Source: UBA2040 sp002384725
Lineage (GTDB): Bacteria > Bacteroidota > Bacteroidia > Flavobacteriales_D > Crocinitomicaceae
Length of the DNA: 64,000 nt
Assembly: GCA_963926475.1 (NCBI GenBank)
Contig: CAWUXE010000006.1
Location: forward strand, 62,001 to 126,000
Reading direction: 5' to 3'
In this document: positions 35,059-44,337 of the stretch, piece by piece
Layout of the letters: every line of letters starts with the position of its first letter
Numbering within the stretch: position 1 is the first letter of the stretch
Program-made: the position numbers and the translations under genes
The notes under the pieces: generated by a model
Database searches by the model: none
Seen by the model: the letters and a program-made list of their open reading frames with translations, nothing else
Told to the model about the DNA's origin: nothing

Positions 35059-36012
35059 ATGGAGTTCGAGATACTAGGAAACAAAGACACCCGCTCAGGT
35101 TTTGGAGAAGGATTACATGAATTAGGTCAGAAAAACGGAAACGTTGTCGCACTTTGCGCTGATTTAACTGGATCTTTAAAAATGAACGCTTTTGAGAATG
35201 ATTTTCCAGAACGTTTTTTTCAGGTGGGAATTGCGGAAGCAAACATGATGGGAATGGCTGCTGGTTTGACTATTGGTGGGAAAATTCCTTTTACAGGCAC
35301 TTTCGCTAATTTTTCAACTGGACGTGTTTATGATCAAATTCGACAGTCGATTGCTTACTCAAAAAAGAACGTGAAAATTTGTGCTTCTCATGCGGGATTA
35401 ACTCTTGGTGAAGATGGTGCTACACATCAAATTTTAGAAGATATCGGATTGATGAAAATGTTACCAAATATGACGGTTATCGTTCCTGCAGATTTCAATC
35501 AAACCAAACAAGCGACCATCGCAATTGCGGATCATGAAGGACCTGTTTATCTTCGATTTGGACGGCCGGTTATGCCTATTTTCGTGAAACCAGATGCAAA
35601 ATTCGTAATCGGTAAAGCGGATGTTTTGGCTGAGGGAACTGACGTGACTATCATTGCTTGCGGACACTTGGTTTGGAAATCGATTGAAGCGATTAAAATC
35701 TTAGCCGAAAAAGGTATCAAAGCTGAATTGATTAACATGCATACCATTAAACCTTTGGACGCTGCAGCAATTCTTAAATCTGTTGAAAAAACAGGTTGTG
35801 TTGTTACTGCTGAGGAACATATGAAAAATGGTGGTTTAGGTGATTCTGTTGCTCAAGTTTTGGCAAGTAAAATGCCTACTCCTCAAGAATATGTTGGCGT
35901 GAACGACACCTTCGGTGAGTCAGGAGATCCAATGGAATTGATGACCAAATACGGAATCGACACAGCAGATGTAGTGAAAGCAGCGGAACGTGTAATCGCA
36001 AGAAAAGCGTAA
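35059..36012 (+). CDS. Transketolase, C-terminal (pyrimidine-binding) subunit
   Basis: A 317-residue second half of transketolase. The PYR domain includes FFQVGIAEANMMGMAAGLTI (Glu of IAEAN activates TPP), FTGTFANFSTGRVYDQIRQS and SHAGLTLGEDGATHQ; the C-terminal transketolase domain has VYLRFGRP and a closing GGLGDSVAQVL. Together with the 280-residue subunit it completes the enzyme. It follows the vWA gene by 9 bases and precedes the aminotransferase gene by two, so all four genes look like one operon. Confidence 0.93.
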   Translation: MEFEILGNKDTRSGFGEGLHELGQKNGNVVALCADLTGSLKMNAFENDFPERFFQVGIAEANMMGMAAGLTIGGKIPFTGTFANFSTGRVYDQIRQSIAYSKKNVKICASHAGLTLGEDGATHQILEDIGLMKMLPNMTVIVPADFNQTKQATIAIADHEGPVYLRFGRPVMPIFVKPDAKFVIGKADVLAEGTDVTIIACGHLVWKSIEAIKILAEKGIKAELINMHTIKPLDAAAILKSVEKTGCVVTAEEHMKNGGLGDSVAQVLASKMPTPQEYVGVNDTFGESGDPMELMTKYGIDTADVVKAAERVIARKA

Positions 36013-36014
36013 GT

Positions 36015-37208
36015 ATGAGCGAGCTTGATTTCCTTCGATATCAAGGTCAAACGAACCCTTTCCCCTACCTCATCGAGGTGGATAAAGCGGAAGGAATTTA
36101 TGTTTTCGATAAGTCGGGCAAACGATACATGGATATGATTGCTGGCGTTGCTGTCAATAACATTGGTCATCGTCACCCGAAAGTTGTTGAAGCGATTAAG
36201 ACTCAAGTTGATCGGCATTTACATGTCATGGTGTACGGCGAATTCATTCAAGATGCACCTTTAGAATTTTCTAAGAAACTAACGGACATACTTCCCGAAT
36301 CTTTGAACTGTGTATATCCTGTAAACTCAGGAACAGAAGCCAATGAAGCGGGGATAAAATTAGTAAAACGAGTTACCGGAAGAACAGAAATTGTTTCCTT
36401 CCAAGGTTCATATCACGGCAGTACAAACGGGTCACTTTCTATTTCCGGAAATGAATCGAAGAAAATCAAATTTCGACCGTTGATGCCAGACATTCGCTTC
36501 ATTGAACACAATAATCTAGACGATTTAAATCAAATTACATCAAAAACAGCGGGTGTTTTTCTTGAAACCATTCAAGGAGATGCAGGAGTTCGAATTCCTA
36601 ATCTTTGTTTTTTGCAAGAATTGCGAAAACGGTGTTCGGAGGTGGGTGCATTGCTTGTTTTCGATGAAATACAATGCGGAATTGGACGAACAGGGGCGAA
36701 CTTTGCTTTCGAGCATTTTGGAGTAGTTCCGGATGTTTTGACGCTTGGAAAAGCGCTAGGTGGTGGATTACCGATTGGTGCTTTGGTTTCCTGTCAGGCT
36801 AATTTGAAAGAATTCACTTATAATCCCATGCTTGGGCACATTACGACTTTTGGAGGCAATCCAGTAATATGTGCGTCAGCTGCAGCAACATTAGAGGTGT
36901 TGATAACTGAAATCGAACTGGATGAAGTTGAGCGCTTGGGACAATTATTAGAAAGACTTATTGGTGAAAACAAAGAAATCAAAACCGTTCGACGAAAAGG
37001 AATGATGTTTGCCTTTGACATGGAAAGCTTTGAACGTGTCGAAAAAGTGGTTAAAAAATGTCTCGAAAAAGGCTTGATTAGTTTTTGGTTTTTATCCCAC
37101 CCAAATAGTTTTAGGTTGAGTCCGCCATTGATAATTTCCGAAGATGAAATTCGCGAAGCGGGAAGGATAATTTTGGAAGCGATTGAGGAAACGGAACAGG
37201 TTAATTAA
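36015..37208 (+). CDS. Class III aminotransferase (acetylornithine/ornithine type)
   Basis: A 397-residue PLP-dependent enzyme. PNSGTEANEAG-like loop VNSGTEANEAGIKL (about 103-116) binds the phosphate, VFDEIQCGIGRTG (about 216-228) holds the Asp that contacts the PLP ring, and LGKALGGGLPIGA (about 243-255) carries the Schiff-base Lys. It belongs to the ArgD/RocD/GABA-T class, but relatives annotated only as aspartate aminotransferase family are common in Bacteroidota and no arg genes are nearby, so the substrate is open. Last in the transketolase operon. Confidence 0.87.
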   Translation: MSELDFLRYQGQTNPFPYLIEVDKAEGIYVFDKSGKRYMDMIAGVAVNNIGHRHPKVVEAIKTQVDRHLHVMVYGEFIQDAPLEFSKKLTDILPESLNCVYPVNSGTEANEAGIKLVKRVTGRTEIVSFQGSYHGSTNGSLSISGNESKKIKFRPLMPDIRFIEHNNLDDLNQITSKTAGVFLETIQGDAGVRIPNLCFLQELRKRCSEVGALLVFDEIQCGIGRTGANFAFEHFGVVPDVLTLGKALGGGLPIGALVSCQANLKEFTYNPMLGHITTFGGNPVICASAAATLEVLITEIELDEVERLGQLLERLIGENKEIKTVRRKGMMFAFDMESFERVEKVVKKCLEKGLISFWFLSHPNSFRLSPPLIISEDEIREAGRIILEAIEETEQVN

Positions 37209-37222
37209 AAATGAATAATGGG

Positions 37223-37256
37223 CAATTAATAATTATGCATTTTTAATTATTAATTG
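37223..37256. repeat. Perfect 13-bp AT-rich inverted repeat
   Basis: CAATTAATAATTA and its exact complement are separated by 8 bases (loop TGCATTTT). It straddles the convergent 3' ends of the aminotransferase and glutathione peroxidase genes and covers the last codons of the latter. It could act as a bidirectional weak terminator, though no GC-rich stem or long T tract is present. Confidence 0.6.
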
Positions 37257-37721
37257 TCTAATATCTTCTTCTAAATCTTTTGGCTTTACGGTCGGCGCAA
37301 AACGTTTCACAACTTTTCCTTTTCCATCAATTAAAAACTTTTCGAAATTCCATTTGATTCTTGAAAAGAGAAATGCGCCTTTTTGGTTTTTTAAATATTT
37401 GTACAAAGGATTGGCATTTTTCCCATTCACCTCAATCTTTTTTGTCAATTGAAACGTTACGCCATGATTTATTTCACAGGCCTGTTCCATTTCGGCATCA
37501 TTGAGCGGTTCTTGTCCCATAAATTGATTACACGGAAAACCTAAGATGACCAAGCCTTTTTCCTTATACTTTTCGTGAAGTTCTTGCAACCCTTTGAACT
37601 GAGGCGTTAACCCACATTCAGTAGCTGTATTGACAATTAAAACGGCTTTTCCTTTATGTTCTTCAAAAGAATGAACCTCACCATTTGGCGTTTGATACGA
37701 AAAATCATATACAGTTGACAT
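37233..37721 (-). CDS. Glutathione peroxidase (thioredoxin-dependent type likely)
   Basis: A 162-residue GPx-fold peroxidase. The peroxidatic Cys is C36 in NTATECGLTPQF (Sec in animal enzymes), followed by GFPCNQFMGQEP (about 76-87, with Cys and Gln) and WNFEKFLIDGKG (about 123-134), the Trp-Asn part of the catalytic site. Non-animal GPx enzymes of this type usually take electrons from thioredoxin with a second Cys, here probably that in FPCNQF or EQACEI. Monocistronic, convergent with the aminotransferase gene. Confidence 0.93.
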   Translation of the reverse strand: MSTVYDFSYQTPNGEVHSFEEHKGKAVLIVNTATECGLTPQFKGLQELHEKYKEKGLVILGFPCNQFMGQEPLNDAEMEQACEINHGVTFQLTKKIEVNGKNANPLYKYLKNQKGAFLFSRIKWNFEKFLIDGKGKVVKRFAPTVKPKDLEEDIRQLIIKNA

Positions 37722-37825
37722 GTTCCAAAAGTAATAGGATTCTTCCTTAAAAAAAGCTAAATTTAAAAATAAAGTGAAACTTCAATTCGAAATTAAAGTA
37801 AACTAGTAAAAACAATTCAAACAGT

Positions 37826-38698
37826 ATGAAAAGATATCTTTTACCCTTAGCGGTTATTGCGATAATCCTACAATCTTGTGCGCCCGTTTATAACTGTGGA
37901 GAAACGCCAGAAAAAAAGCTAAAAGGTTCAAAAAGACTGATGTATACCGTTTCGGAGAGAGACAGTTTATGCGAACAAAATGAATTGAAGGACGAGAAAA
38001 TAAGTGACTTGAATTCTGACGTAATGAATCTAAAGGCGTCATTAAATGATCAAGTTAATGCAACTAAAAGTTGGAAAACGAAATATGATGCTTTAACGAA
38101 TTCATCTTCAAGCAAACAAGACGAAATGTCCAAAATTTTAGAAGAAAGAGAAATGGAAATCAAAGCGCGTGAGAAGGAAATAGCGAACATGCGGGCTGTT
38201 CTTAATCGACAAGATTCGATAACTAACCGATTGAACGACATTCTGCGCAAAGCTTTGCTTGGTTTCAATTCGGATGAGTTGACCGTTGATGTAAAAAACG
38301 GAAAAGTATACGTTTCGATGTCAGACAAATTGATGTTTAAATCAGCAAGTGCAGATTTAGAGCAAAAAGGTGCGGAAGCGTTAAACCTTTTGGCGGATGT
38401 TTTAGTAAAAAATCCAGATATAGATGTTCAAGTTGAAGGTCACACAGACAACATTCCAATTAAAACTGCTCTTTACAAAGACAATTGGGATTTGAGTGTA
38501 GCTCGCGCTGCTTCAGTCGTGCGTATTTTGACTTGGAGTTATAAAGTCAATCCTAAACAAGTAACTCCAGCCGGTCGTGGTGAGTATTTCCCGAAAGGAG
38601 ATAATTCAACTCCAGAAGGTCGTGCTTCGAATAGACGAACAGAAATTATTCTTTCGCCGAAATTGGATGAGATCATGAACTTGCTGAACAATAAGTAG
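37826..38698 (+). CDS. OmpA-family lipoprotein
   Basis: A 290-residue lipoprotein: signal with lipobox LQSC, a long coiled coil (about 45-140, rich in heptads) and a C-terminal OmpA/Pal peptidoglycan-binding domain (about 150-285; EGHTDNIPI near 206-214 and GRASNRRTEI near 269-278, the usual Asp and Arg pair). It should anchor the outer membrane to the wall, as in other Bacteroidota OmpA lipoproteins. Separate from the PorE-like protein at 7521, which has more domains. Confidence 0.9.
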   Translation: MKRYLLPLAVIAIILQSCAPVYNCGETPEKKLKGSKRLMYTVSERDSLCEQNELKDEKISDLNSDVMNLKASLNDQVNATKSWKTKYDALTNSSSSKQDEMSKILEEREMEIKAREKEIANMRAVLNRQDSITNRLNDILRKALLGFNSDELTVDVKNGKVYVSMSDKLMFKSASADLEQKGAEALNLLADVLVKNPDIDVQVEGHTDNIPIKTALYKDNWDLSVARAASVVRILTWSYKVNPKQVTPAGRGEYFPKGDNSTPEGRASNRRTEIILSPKLDEIMNLLNNK

Positions 38699-38805
38699 AG
38701 AATAGTGATCGCTTGGTTTTGAGAGCTCAGATTAGAGAATAGTGGAAAAGTAATGAACAAATTGCAACTCTATTCTTTACTCTCACATCTCTATTCTTTT
38801 TACCG

Positions 38806-38813
38806 TACCTTTG
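38806..38813 (+). promoter_or_regulatory. Candidate -7 element of rhlE
   Basis: TACCTTTG matches TAnnTTTG and ends 18 bases before the helicase ATG at 38832. No -33 TTTG at the expected spacing. Confidence 0.45.
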
Positions 38814-38831
38814 CAGCAATAAAACAACTAA

Positions 38832-40142
38832 ATGACATTTAAAGATCTCGGGATCATCGATCCTATATTACAAGCTCTCGAAGAAAAGGGCTACAAAAAC
38901 CCAACTCCAATTCAAGAAAAATCTATTCCTATTCTATTGAAAGGGAAAGACTTGCTTGGGTGTGCACAAACTGGAACAGGAAAAACGGCATCATTCGCTA
39001 TTCCTATCATTCAGATGCTTGCAAAAGAGCATAACGAAAACAACAGACAACGAAAAATAAAAGCACTAGTCGTAACTCCAACACGTGAATTAGCGATTCA
39101 AATTGAAGAAAATTTCACAGAATATTCGAAGCATACGAAGTTGAGAAACACTGTAATTTATGGAGGCGTGAAGCAAGGAGCTCAAACGGCTCGATTGCGT
39201 CAAGGTATGGATGTATTGATTGCTACGCCAGGACGTTTACTCGATTTGATTTCTCAAAAATTCATCACGCTTCGCGATATAGAATATTTCGTTTTGGATG
39301 AGGCGGATCAAATGCTAGACATGGGGTTCATTCACGACATCAAGAAAATCATCAAGATGCTTCCTCGTGAACGTCAGTCTTTGTTCTTTTCAGCAACCAT
39401 GCCAAAAGCGAGTGCGGAACTTTCAACACAAATCTTGGGTGATTACGAACGAGTAGATATTCAGCCGGAACAAGCAACAGCTGAAAAAGTGGAGCAAGGA
39501 ATCTATTTCGTTTCTAAAGGGGACAAATCGAAGTTATTGGTTCATCTATTGAAAACGGAAAACAAAGGAGCAACTTTGGTCTTTTCGAGAACGAAGCATG
39601 GTGCCGATAAAATCGTCAAAATATTAAAGAAAAGCGAGATAACAGCCGCTGCCATTCATGGTAATAAATCACAAGTTCAACGTCAAAAGGCCCTTGGAGC
39701 GTTTAAAGATGGTGAAATGAATGTACTTGTAGCAACTGATATCGCTGCTCGTGGAATTGATGTTTCGGACATGCCTTTGGTGATCAATTATGATTTACCG
39801 AATGTTTCTGAGACTTATGTTCACCGAATTGGTAGAACAGGACGTGCGAAAGCAAGTGGAACAGCACTTTCTTTTTGCGATCAAGAAGAAAAAGCATACT
39901 TACGTGATATCGAGAAATTGATTGGACAAAAAGTTCCGGTTATGAGGGACAATCCTTTTGAATTGGATCCCAATGCTCCGATTCCTAAAAAAGAACCACA
40001 AGATCAACGCAACAAAGGACGACGTGATTTTCAATCGAAAAAGAGTTCGCACGGCGGTGGTGGTGGAAATCGAGGCGGATCTGGAGGTTCAAGCGCACCG
40101 AAACGTGATGGTGGGAATAGACCGCCTAGAAGACGTGACTAA
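38832..40142 (+). CDS. rhlE: DEAD-box RNA helicase (RhlE-like)
   Basis: A 436-residue ATP-dependent RNA helicase. Motif Q region GYKNPTPIQEKSIP (about 20-33), AQTGTGKT (about 46-53), PTREL, DEAD (about 155-158), SAT, and HRIGRTGR (about 335-342) are complete. After the core comes a tail of about 50 residues rich in Gly, Arg and Lys (DRRDFQSK-like, then GGGGGNRGGSGG and NRPPRRRD), typical for RhlE and used for RNA affinity. Such enzymes act in ribosome assembly and cold adaptation. A second, tail-less helicase lies at 50765. Confidence 0.93.
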   Translation: MTFKDLGIIDPILQALEEKGYKNPTPIQEKSIPILLKGKDLLGCAQTGTGKTASFAIPIIQMLAKEHNENNRQRKIKALVVTPTRELAIQIEENFTEYSKHTKLRNTVIYGGVKQGAQTARLRQGMDVLIATPGRLLDLISQKFITLRDIEYFVLDEADQMLDMGFIHDIKKIIKMLPRERQSLFFSATMPKASAELSTQILGDYERVDIQPEQATAEKVEQGIYFVSKGDKSKLLVHLLKTENKGATLVFSRTKHGADKIVKILKKSEITAAAIHGNKSQVQRQKALGAFKDGEMNVLVATDIAARGIDVSDMPLVINYDLPNVSETYVHRIGRTGRAKASGTALSFCDQEEKAYLRDIEKLIGQKVPVMRDNPFELDPNAPIPKKEPQDQRNKGRRDFQSKKSSHGGGGGNRGGSGGSSAPKRDGGNRPPRRRD

Positions 40143-40162
40143 AATGGTTTTATATGTAAATT

Positions 40163-40186
40163 AGGGGTGAAAAAAATTTCACCTCT
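40163..40186 (+). terminator. Intrinsic terminator of rhlE
   Basis: A 10-bp stem (AGGGGTGAAA with TTTCACCTCT, one G-T pair) with a 4-base loop is followed by a T-rich tract. It lies 20 bases past the helicase stop. Confidence 0.85.
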
Positions 40187-40209
40187 ATTTTTTTTATTCT
40201 ATCACCCAA

Positions 40210-40512
40210 TTAATTAAACGGATTCTCTTCGTTACCTTTCTTTGGTTCCTGATAGAAATAGTAATCAGAATCAGTTGGAGAACAAGGGAAAACAATTTCG
40301 CGCATCGCATTTCTAAATTCTATCATTTTTTTACGATCAACTTGAACTTTGTAATTCTGTAATTCTGTTTTCAGACATGAAAGTTGGGATGTTATGGACA
40401 TTCGTTTTTCATTCCGTTTTTCATTCAATTTCTCCACTCGTCTTTCGAAATCTCGGGTTGCTTGAAGAAATGAAGAGATTAACCACGTTAAGGCTTTAGG
40501 CAAAGGACGCAC
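40210..40512 (-). CDS. Hypothetical protein, coiled-coil
   Basis: A 100-residue unrecognised protein. Residues 20-70 are helical and charged (DFERRVEKLNEKRNEKRM), suggesting a coiled coil; the C-terminal end DSDYYFYQEPKKGNEENPFN is disordered-looking. There is no signal peptide or membrane segment. It follows the RNase H gene by 36 bases in the same direction and precedes the terminator of rhlE in the opposite direction. Coding is supported by length and position only, not by a family match. Confidence 0.45.
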   Translation of the reverse strand: MRPLPKALTWLISSFLQATRDFERRVEKLNEKRNEKRMSITSQLSCLKTELQNYKVQVDRKKMIEFRNAMREIVFPCSPTDSDYYFYQEPKKGNEENPFN

Positions 40513-40548
40513 AAAATATTCTTAATGCCTTACTGTTTAAAAATCACA

Positions 40549-41193
40549 TTACTTCCGACCAAAATCGGCGGGATTTTCACCCCACGCTTTGGTTTCCCAT
40601 TTGAGGATGGGGTTTTTGTATTGGTTTTCGTTCAGCCATTTTACGGCGCGATCCAGCATTTCAAAAATATTTTGGTTCTTTGCGCTACGCGGATGATTGG
40701 TTCTTTGGGTTTTCTTTTTCACCCAACTCATGGCGATTTTACTGTCGGAATAAATCGGTAAATCGAGTTTGTGTTGTTTGCAATATGCCAAGGCGTGCAC
40801 TAGGGCCAAAAATTCCATGATGTTATTTGTCCCATCTTCGAAAGGTCCTTGATGAAAAATAGGAGTTCCTTCGGCCGTGTGAACTGCTTGGTATTCTGAA
40901 AGTCCAGTTTTTCCGCTACATGCGCCATCAACTGTAATACTATTTTCGATTGGCTTACCGTATTTAGCGATTTCTGCAGGAGAAAGTTCTTTTTTCTTTT
41001 CTTTTACATCTTTTCCAATGTAATCTGAGCTATATCCTTTGAATGCTTTTTCAGCTTCTGCTCTCGTTGAGAAAGATTTGTAAACAGCTTTTGGATAACC
41101 GTTGATCTGCTTTTGACATTCGGCCCACGAAATAAAAACACCGATACAATGACCTTCCCAGACGACGTAGAATTTTGGTTTTTTCTTGCTCAT
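40549..41193 (-). CDS. Viroplasmin-domain ribonuclease H
   Basis: A 214-residue RNase HI-type enzyme that cuts RNA in RNA-DNA hybrids. The N-terminal viroplasmin (caulimovirus) domain (about 6-52: KFYVVWEGHCIGVFISWAEC) is fused to a catalytic domain; the four acidic residues appear in VDGACSGKTG (Asp), NIMEFLAL (Glu), YSDSKIAM (Asp) and ENPADFGRK (Asp). The segment AWGENPADFGRK closes the protein in the usual manner. This two-domain form is common in Bacteroidota; the viroplasmin domain binds hybrid duplexes. Confidence 0.93.
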   Translation of the reverse strand: MSKKKPKFYVVWEGHCIGVFISWAECQKQINGYPKAVYKSFSTRAEAEKAFKGYSSDYIGKDVKEKKKELSPAEIAKYGKPIENSITVDGACSGKTGLSEYQAVHTAEGTPIFHQGPFEDGTNNIMEFLALVHALAYCKQHKLDLPIYSDSKIAMSWVKKKTQRTNHPRSAKNQNIFEMLDRAVKWLNENQYKNPILKWETKAWGENPADFGRK

Positions 41194-41244
41194 TGTTGAT
41201 TGGCGAAATTAAGGAATTAACTTCATTCATTTTTCATTTCAGAT

Positions 41245-43155
41245 TCAACGATTCACTCGATTCTCAATAATATCTTCCACACATTCTGGATTCAACAAAG
41301 TCGAAATGTCTCCCAGCGAATCCAATTCATTTGAAGCAATTTTTCTAAGAATACGACGCATGATTTTACCGCTTCGTGTTTTGGGAAGTCCGGTTGTAAA
41401 TTGTATCTTTTCTGGTTTGGCAATTGGACCGATAATCTTGGAAACGAGTGTTAAAACTTCTTGTCGTAAGTTGTTTAATGTCGATTCATCGTGCACCAAA
41501 GTGATATCCTTCAATGTGACAAAGGCATAAATACTATTTCCTTTTAAATCATGCGGATAACCGACAACGGCCGCTTCCGTGATCATTGGGTGTTCGTCTA
41601 TTGCATTTTCAATTTCGGCTGTTCCTAAATTGTGTCCGCTTACAATTACCACATCGTCCACACGTCCTGTGATTCTATAATTTCCATTCGCATCACGTTT
41701 GGCACCATCTCCTGTGAAATAATTCCCTTTGAAGGTGCTAAAATAAGTATCCATATACCGTTCATGATTTCCATAAATCGTGCGTGCCATACTCGGCCAA
41801 GGATACTTCATGAACAAACGTCCCTCTCCTGCTCCTTCGATTTCATTTCCTAGCTCGTCGCGCAAGCAAGGTTGAATACCCGGCAAGGGAAGTGTTGCAA
41901 ATGTTGGAATGGTCTCGGTAATTCCCGCCAAAGGTGAAATCATAATACATCCCGTTTCGGTTTGCCACCATGTATCCACAATAGGACAATTGTGTTTTCC
42001 CACATGTTTATCATACCAATCCCACGCCTCTTGGTTAATTGGTTCACCCACTGTACCCAGCACCCTCAATGAGCTTACATCGTGACGATTAACAAAATCC
42101 ACATCTGCTTTTTCAAGTGACCGAATGGCCGTTGGCGCCGTGTAAAAAATATTTACTTTGTGTTTTTCAACCACTTCCCAGAAACGACCAGCATCAGGGC
42201 TATGTGGAATCCCTTCAAACATTACTGTTGTGGCTCCAGCACTTAGTGGTCCGTATAGAATATAACTGTGACCTGTTACCCAACCAATATCAGCGGTGCA
42301 CCAATAAACTTCGCCTTCTTTGTACTGAAAAACAGATCGAAACGTGTAATTCGCATTGACCATATATCCGCCACAAGTGTGCACCATTCCTTTGGGTTGT
42401 CCCGTACTTCCGGAAGTGTACAAAACGAATAAAGTATCTTCCGCTTTCATGGTTTCCGCTTCGCAAAAATCGTTTGATTTGGGGAATTCATCGTGCCACC
42501 AAAAATCCCTTCCCGATTTCATTTCTATCGGTGTATTCGTTCTATTCAGCACAATCACCTTTTCTACGCTGGGACAACTTTCCAAAGCTTCATCGGCAAT
42601 TGGCTTTAGGTCAGTCATCTTTTCACCTCGGAATCCAGCATCTGCAGTTATTAAAATAGCACATGTACCGTCATTGATTCTATCGCTTAAACTTTTGGCG
42701 CTAAAACCGGCGAAAACAACCGAATGAATTGCCCCGATTCTTGCACATGCCAAAACAGCATATGCCAATTCAGGAACCATAGGCATGTAAATACAAATTC
42801 GGTCTCCTTTTTTGGCGCCCATACTTTTGAGCATATTTGCCGTTTTATTGACATTCTTCGCTAATTCATTATAACTAATGTGAAGTGCTTCTTCTGTATG
42901 ATCGTTTGGTTCAAAAATAATTGCCGTATGCTTACCTTTGGTCGCCAAATGTCGGTCGATGCAATTTTCAGTTATGTTCAATTCTGCTCCTTCAAACCAC
43001 TTCACATTTCCCGATGCCATATCGCCTGATAGGACTTTGTCCCACGATTTTTTCCAAGAAAATTCACCTTTGGCAAAATCGCCCCAGAAAAGTTCTGGAT
43101 TATCAATACTTTCCTGATATGCTTTTTGATATTCTTCGAAATTTGTAGGAATCAT
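41245..43155 (-). CDS. acs: Acetyl-CoA synthetase
   Basis: A 636-residue AMP-forming enzyme making acetyl-CoA from acetate, ATP and CoA. Motifs: YTSGSTGQPKGMVHT (P-loop-like, about 248-262), WWQTETGCIMISP (about 397-409), YFTGDGAKRD (about 480-489) and the C-terminal acetylatable Lys in KTRSGKIMRRILRK. The N-terminal WFEGAELNITENCIDRH block is typical of Acs. Length is close to the usual 640-660. It stands alone with 129 bases to the next gene in the other direction. Confidence 0.96.
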   Translation of the reverse strand: MIPTNFEEYQKAYQESIDNPELFWGDFAKGEFSWKKSWDKVLSGDMASGNVKWFEGAELNITENCIDRHLATKGKHTAIIFEPNDHTEEALHISYNELAKNVNKTANMLKSMGAKKGDRICIYMPMVPELAYAVLACARIGAIHSVVFAGFSAKSLSDRINDGTCAILITADAGFRGEKMTDLKPIADEALESCPSVEKVIVLNRTNTPIEMKSGRDFWWHDEFPKSNDFCEAETMKAEDTLFVLYTSGSTGQPKGMVHTCGGYMVNANYTFRSVFQYKEGEVYWCTADIGWVTGHSYILYGPLSAGATTVMFEGIPHSPDAGRFWEVVEKHKVNIFYTAPTAIRSLEKADVDFVNRHDVSSLRVLGTVGEPINQEAWDWYDKHVGKHNCPIVDTWWQTETGCIMISPLAGITETIPTFATLPLPGIQPCLRDELGNEIEGAGEGRLFMKYPWPSMARTIYGNHERYMDTYFSTFKGNYFTGDGAKRDANGNYRITGRVDDVVIVSGHNLGTAEIENAIDEHPMITEAAVVGYPHDLKGNSIYAFVTLKDITLVHDESTLNNLRQEVLTLVSKIIGPIAKPEKIQFTTGLPKTRSGKIMRRILRKIASNELDSLGDISTLLNPECVEDIIENRVNR

Positions 43156-43284
43156 TGTTGGTTCGATTAAATTATTGATTAAAAATGGTAAAAAATGAGT
43201 GATTATCTACCATATTCTTCTTAAAATCGTGTAACCAAATTTACTTTCGTCGCTTATTGAGGCGTAACTTTTAAACTGAAAAAC

Positions 43285-44337
43285 ATGAGACTTTTACTAC
43301 TTCTAGTGTTCATAATTACCACTTATTCCTCCAATGCCCAAGGTTCTTACAATTATTATTTTGATTGGGAAATACGTAATTTGAATGAAAATCAGATTTC
43401 TGATAATTTAAAAGGGGTGGTAAGGGAAGTTAAAGCCACTTACATCTCCAAAAAACCAAAACGTACTTTTCAAATAAATAAAACCATCAACGCCGATGGC
43501 TTGGTAACGAATGTCAAAAGAGTTAACAACGAAGGCGATGTTGTTTCGAATATTGAAGCAGATTACAATGCAAAAGGAAATGTGACCAAATACCTTAACA
43601 CAGGTAAAAATGGAAAAGTACGTGTTCAGAAATTCAACACCCATGATGACCAATTTCGTTTGACCGAAACAAAACAACTAAATAAAAAAGGGCAAATTGT
43701 TCGAAGAAACACATGGACTTTTGGAGAGGGAAAATGCGCCAATTCGTCTGAAACTTATGCCAAAGGGGGCGAAAAAATTAAGCGGCACTGGAACTATGAA
43801 TTCTACAAAGAATGTGATCCCTCTAAAACTACTTTGACGAATGCAAAAGGAAAAATACTCAAAACTTGGACGTACGACTGTAAAAAAGAAGGCGAACAAT
43901 TGACCAAAAAAAAAGATGAAACCCAAGTGTGTAAATGGGAAGAATCGGATGGTAAATATCTGATTAAAATCTACCAAAATTTCGATGAAAAAGGGAAAAT
44001 CAGAAAGCAGGTGCAAAAATATTCCCTAGATGACACTTTGATTTTGGAATCATATTCTTACGACGAAAATGATAAAATTGAATATAAAATTGAATACGCC
44101 AAATCGTTCGGTCGTCAAAAAAGTTATATCTCGTACAACAAAAAAGGCGAAGAAAGAATGCACCGCGAACAACTTTATTTGAACTCAGTGATTCAAAGTT
44201 CAGTAAGCCTTTATAAAGGCAAGAAATCGCGTGAAACTTTTTATACCTACAACGAAAAAGGCTGGTTGACTAAAGTGGAAAGCTTCGGTAAAAAAGATGA
44301 GAAAATTAGTTCATCGAAGTATGAATATGTTTTGTAG
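43285..44337 (+). CDS. Secreted protein with YD/MORN-like beta repeats
   Basis: A 350-residue exported protein (signal MRLLLLLVFIITTYSSNAQ). The body consists of short beta-hairpin repeats of the type (N)xKGxxVxxxxY, for example DYNAKGNVTKYLNTGKNGKV, LNKKGQIVRRNTWTF, NFDEKGKIRKQ and TYNEKGWLTKVE, recalling RHS/YD or toxin-antitoxin MORN-type repeats. There are three or four Cys (for example SKCANSS- and CDPSKTT-like). No catalytic motif is visible. Likely a periplasmic or surface protein of unknown function; similar repeat proteins are abundant in Bacteroidota. Confidence 0.7.
   Translation: MRLLLLLVFIITTYSSNAQGSYNYYFDWEIRNLNENQISDNLKGVVREVKATYISKKPKRTFQINKTINADGLVTNVKRVNNEGDVVSNIEADYNAKGNVTKYLNTGKNGKVRVQKFNTHDDQFRLTETKQLNKKGQIVRRNTWTFGEGKCANSSETYAKGGEKIKRHWNYEFYKECDPSKTTLTNAKGKILKTWTYDCKKEGEQLTKKKDETQVCKWEESDGKYLIKIYQNFDEKGKIRKQVQKYSLDDTLILESYSYDENDKIEYKIEYAKSFGRQKSYISYNKKGEERMHREQLYLNSVIQSSVSLYKGKKSRETFYTYNEKGWLTKVESFGKKDEKISSSKYEYVL

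Noticed and set aside
38696..38800. Repeated AGAATAG/CTATTCT motifs between the OmpA lipoprotein and rhlE genes
   Set aside because: Arms share only seven bases and give no stable hairpin, so no terminator or element is called.
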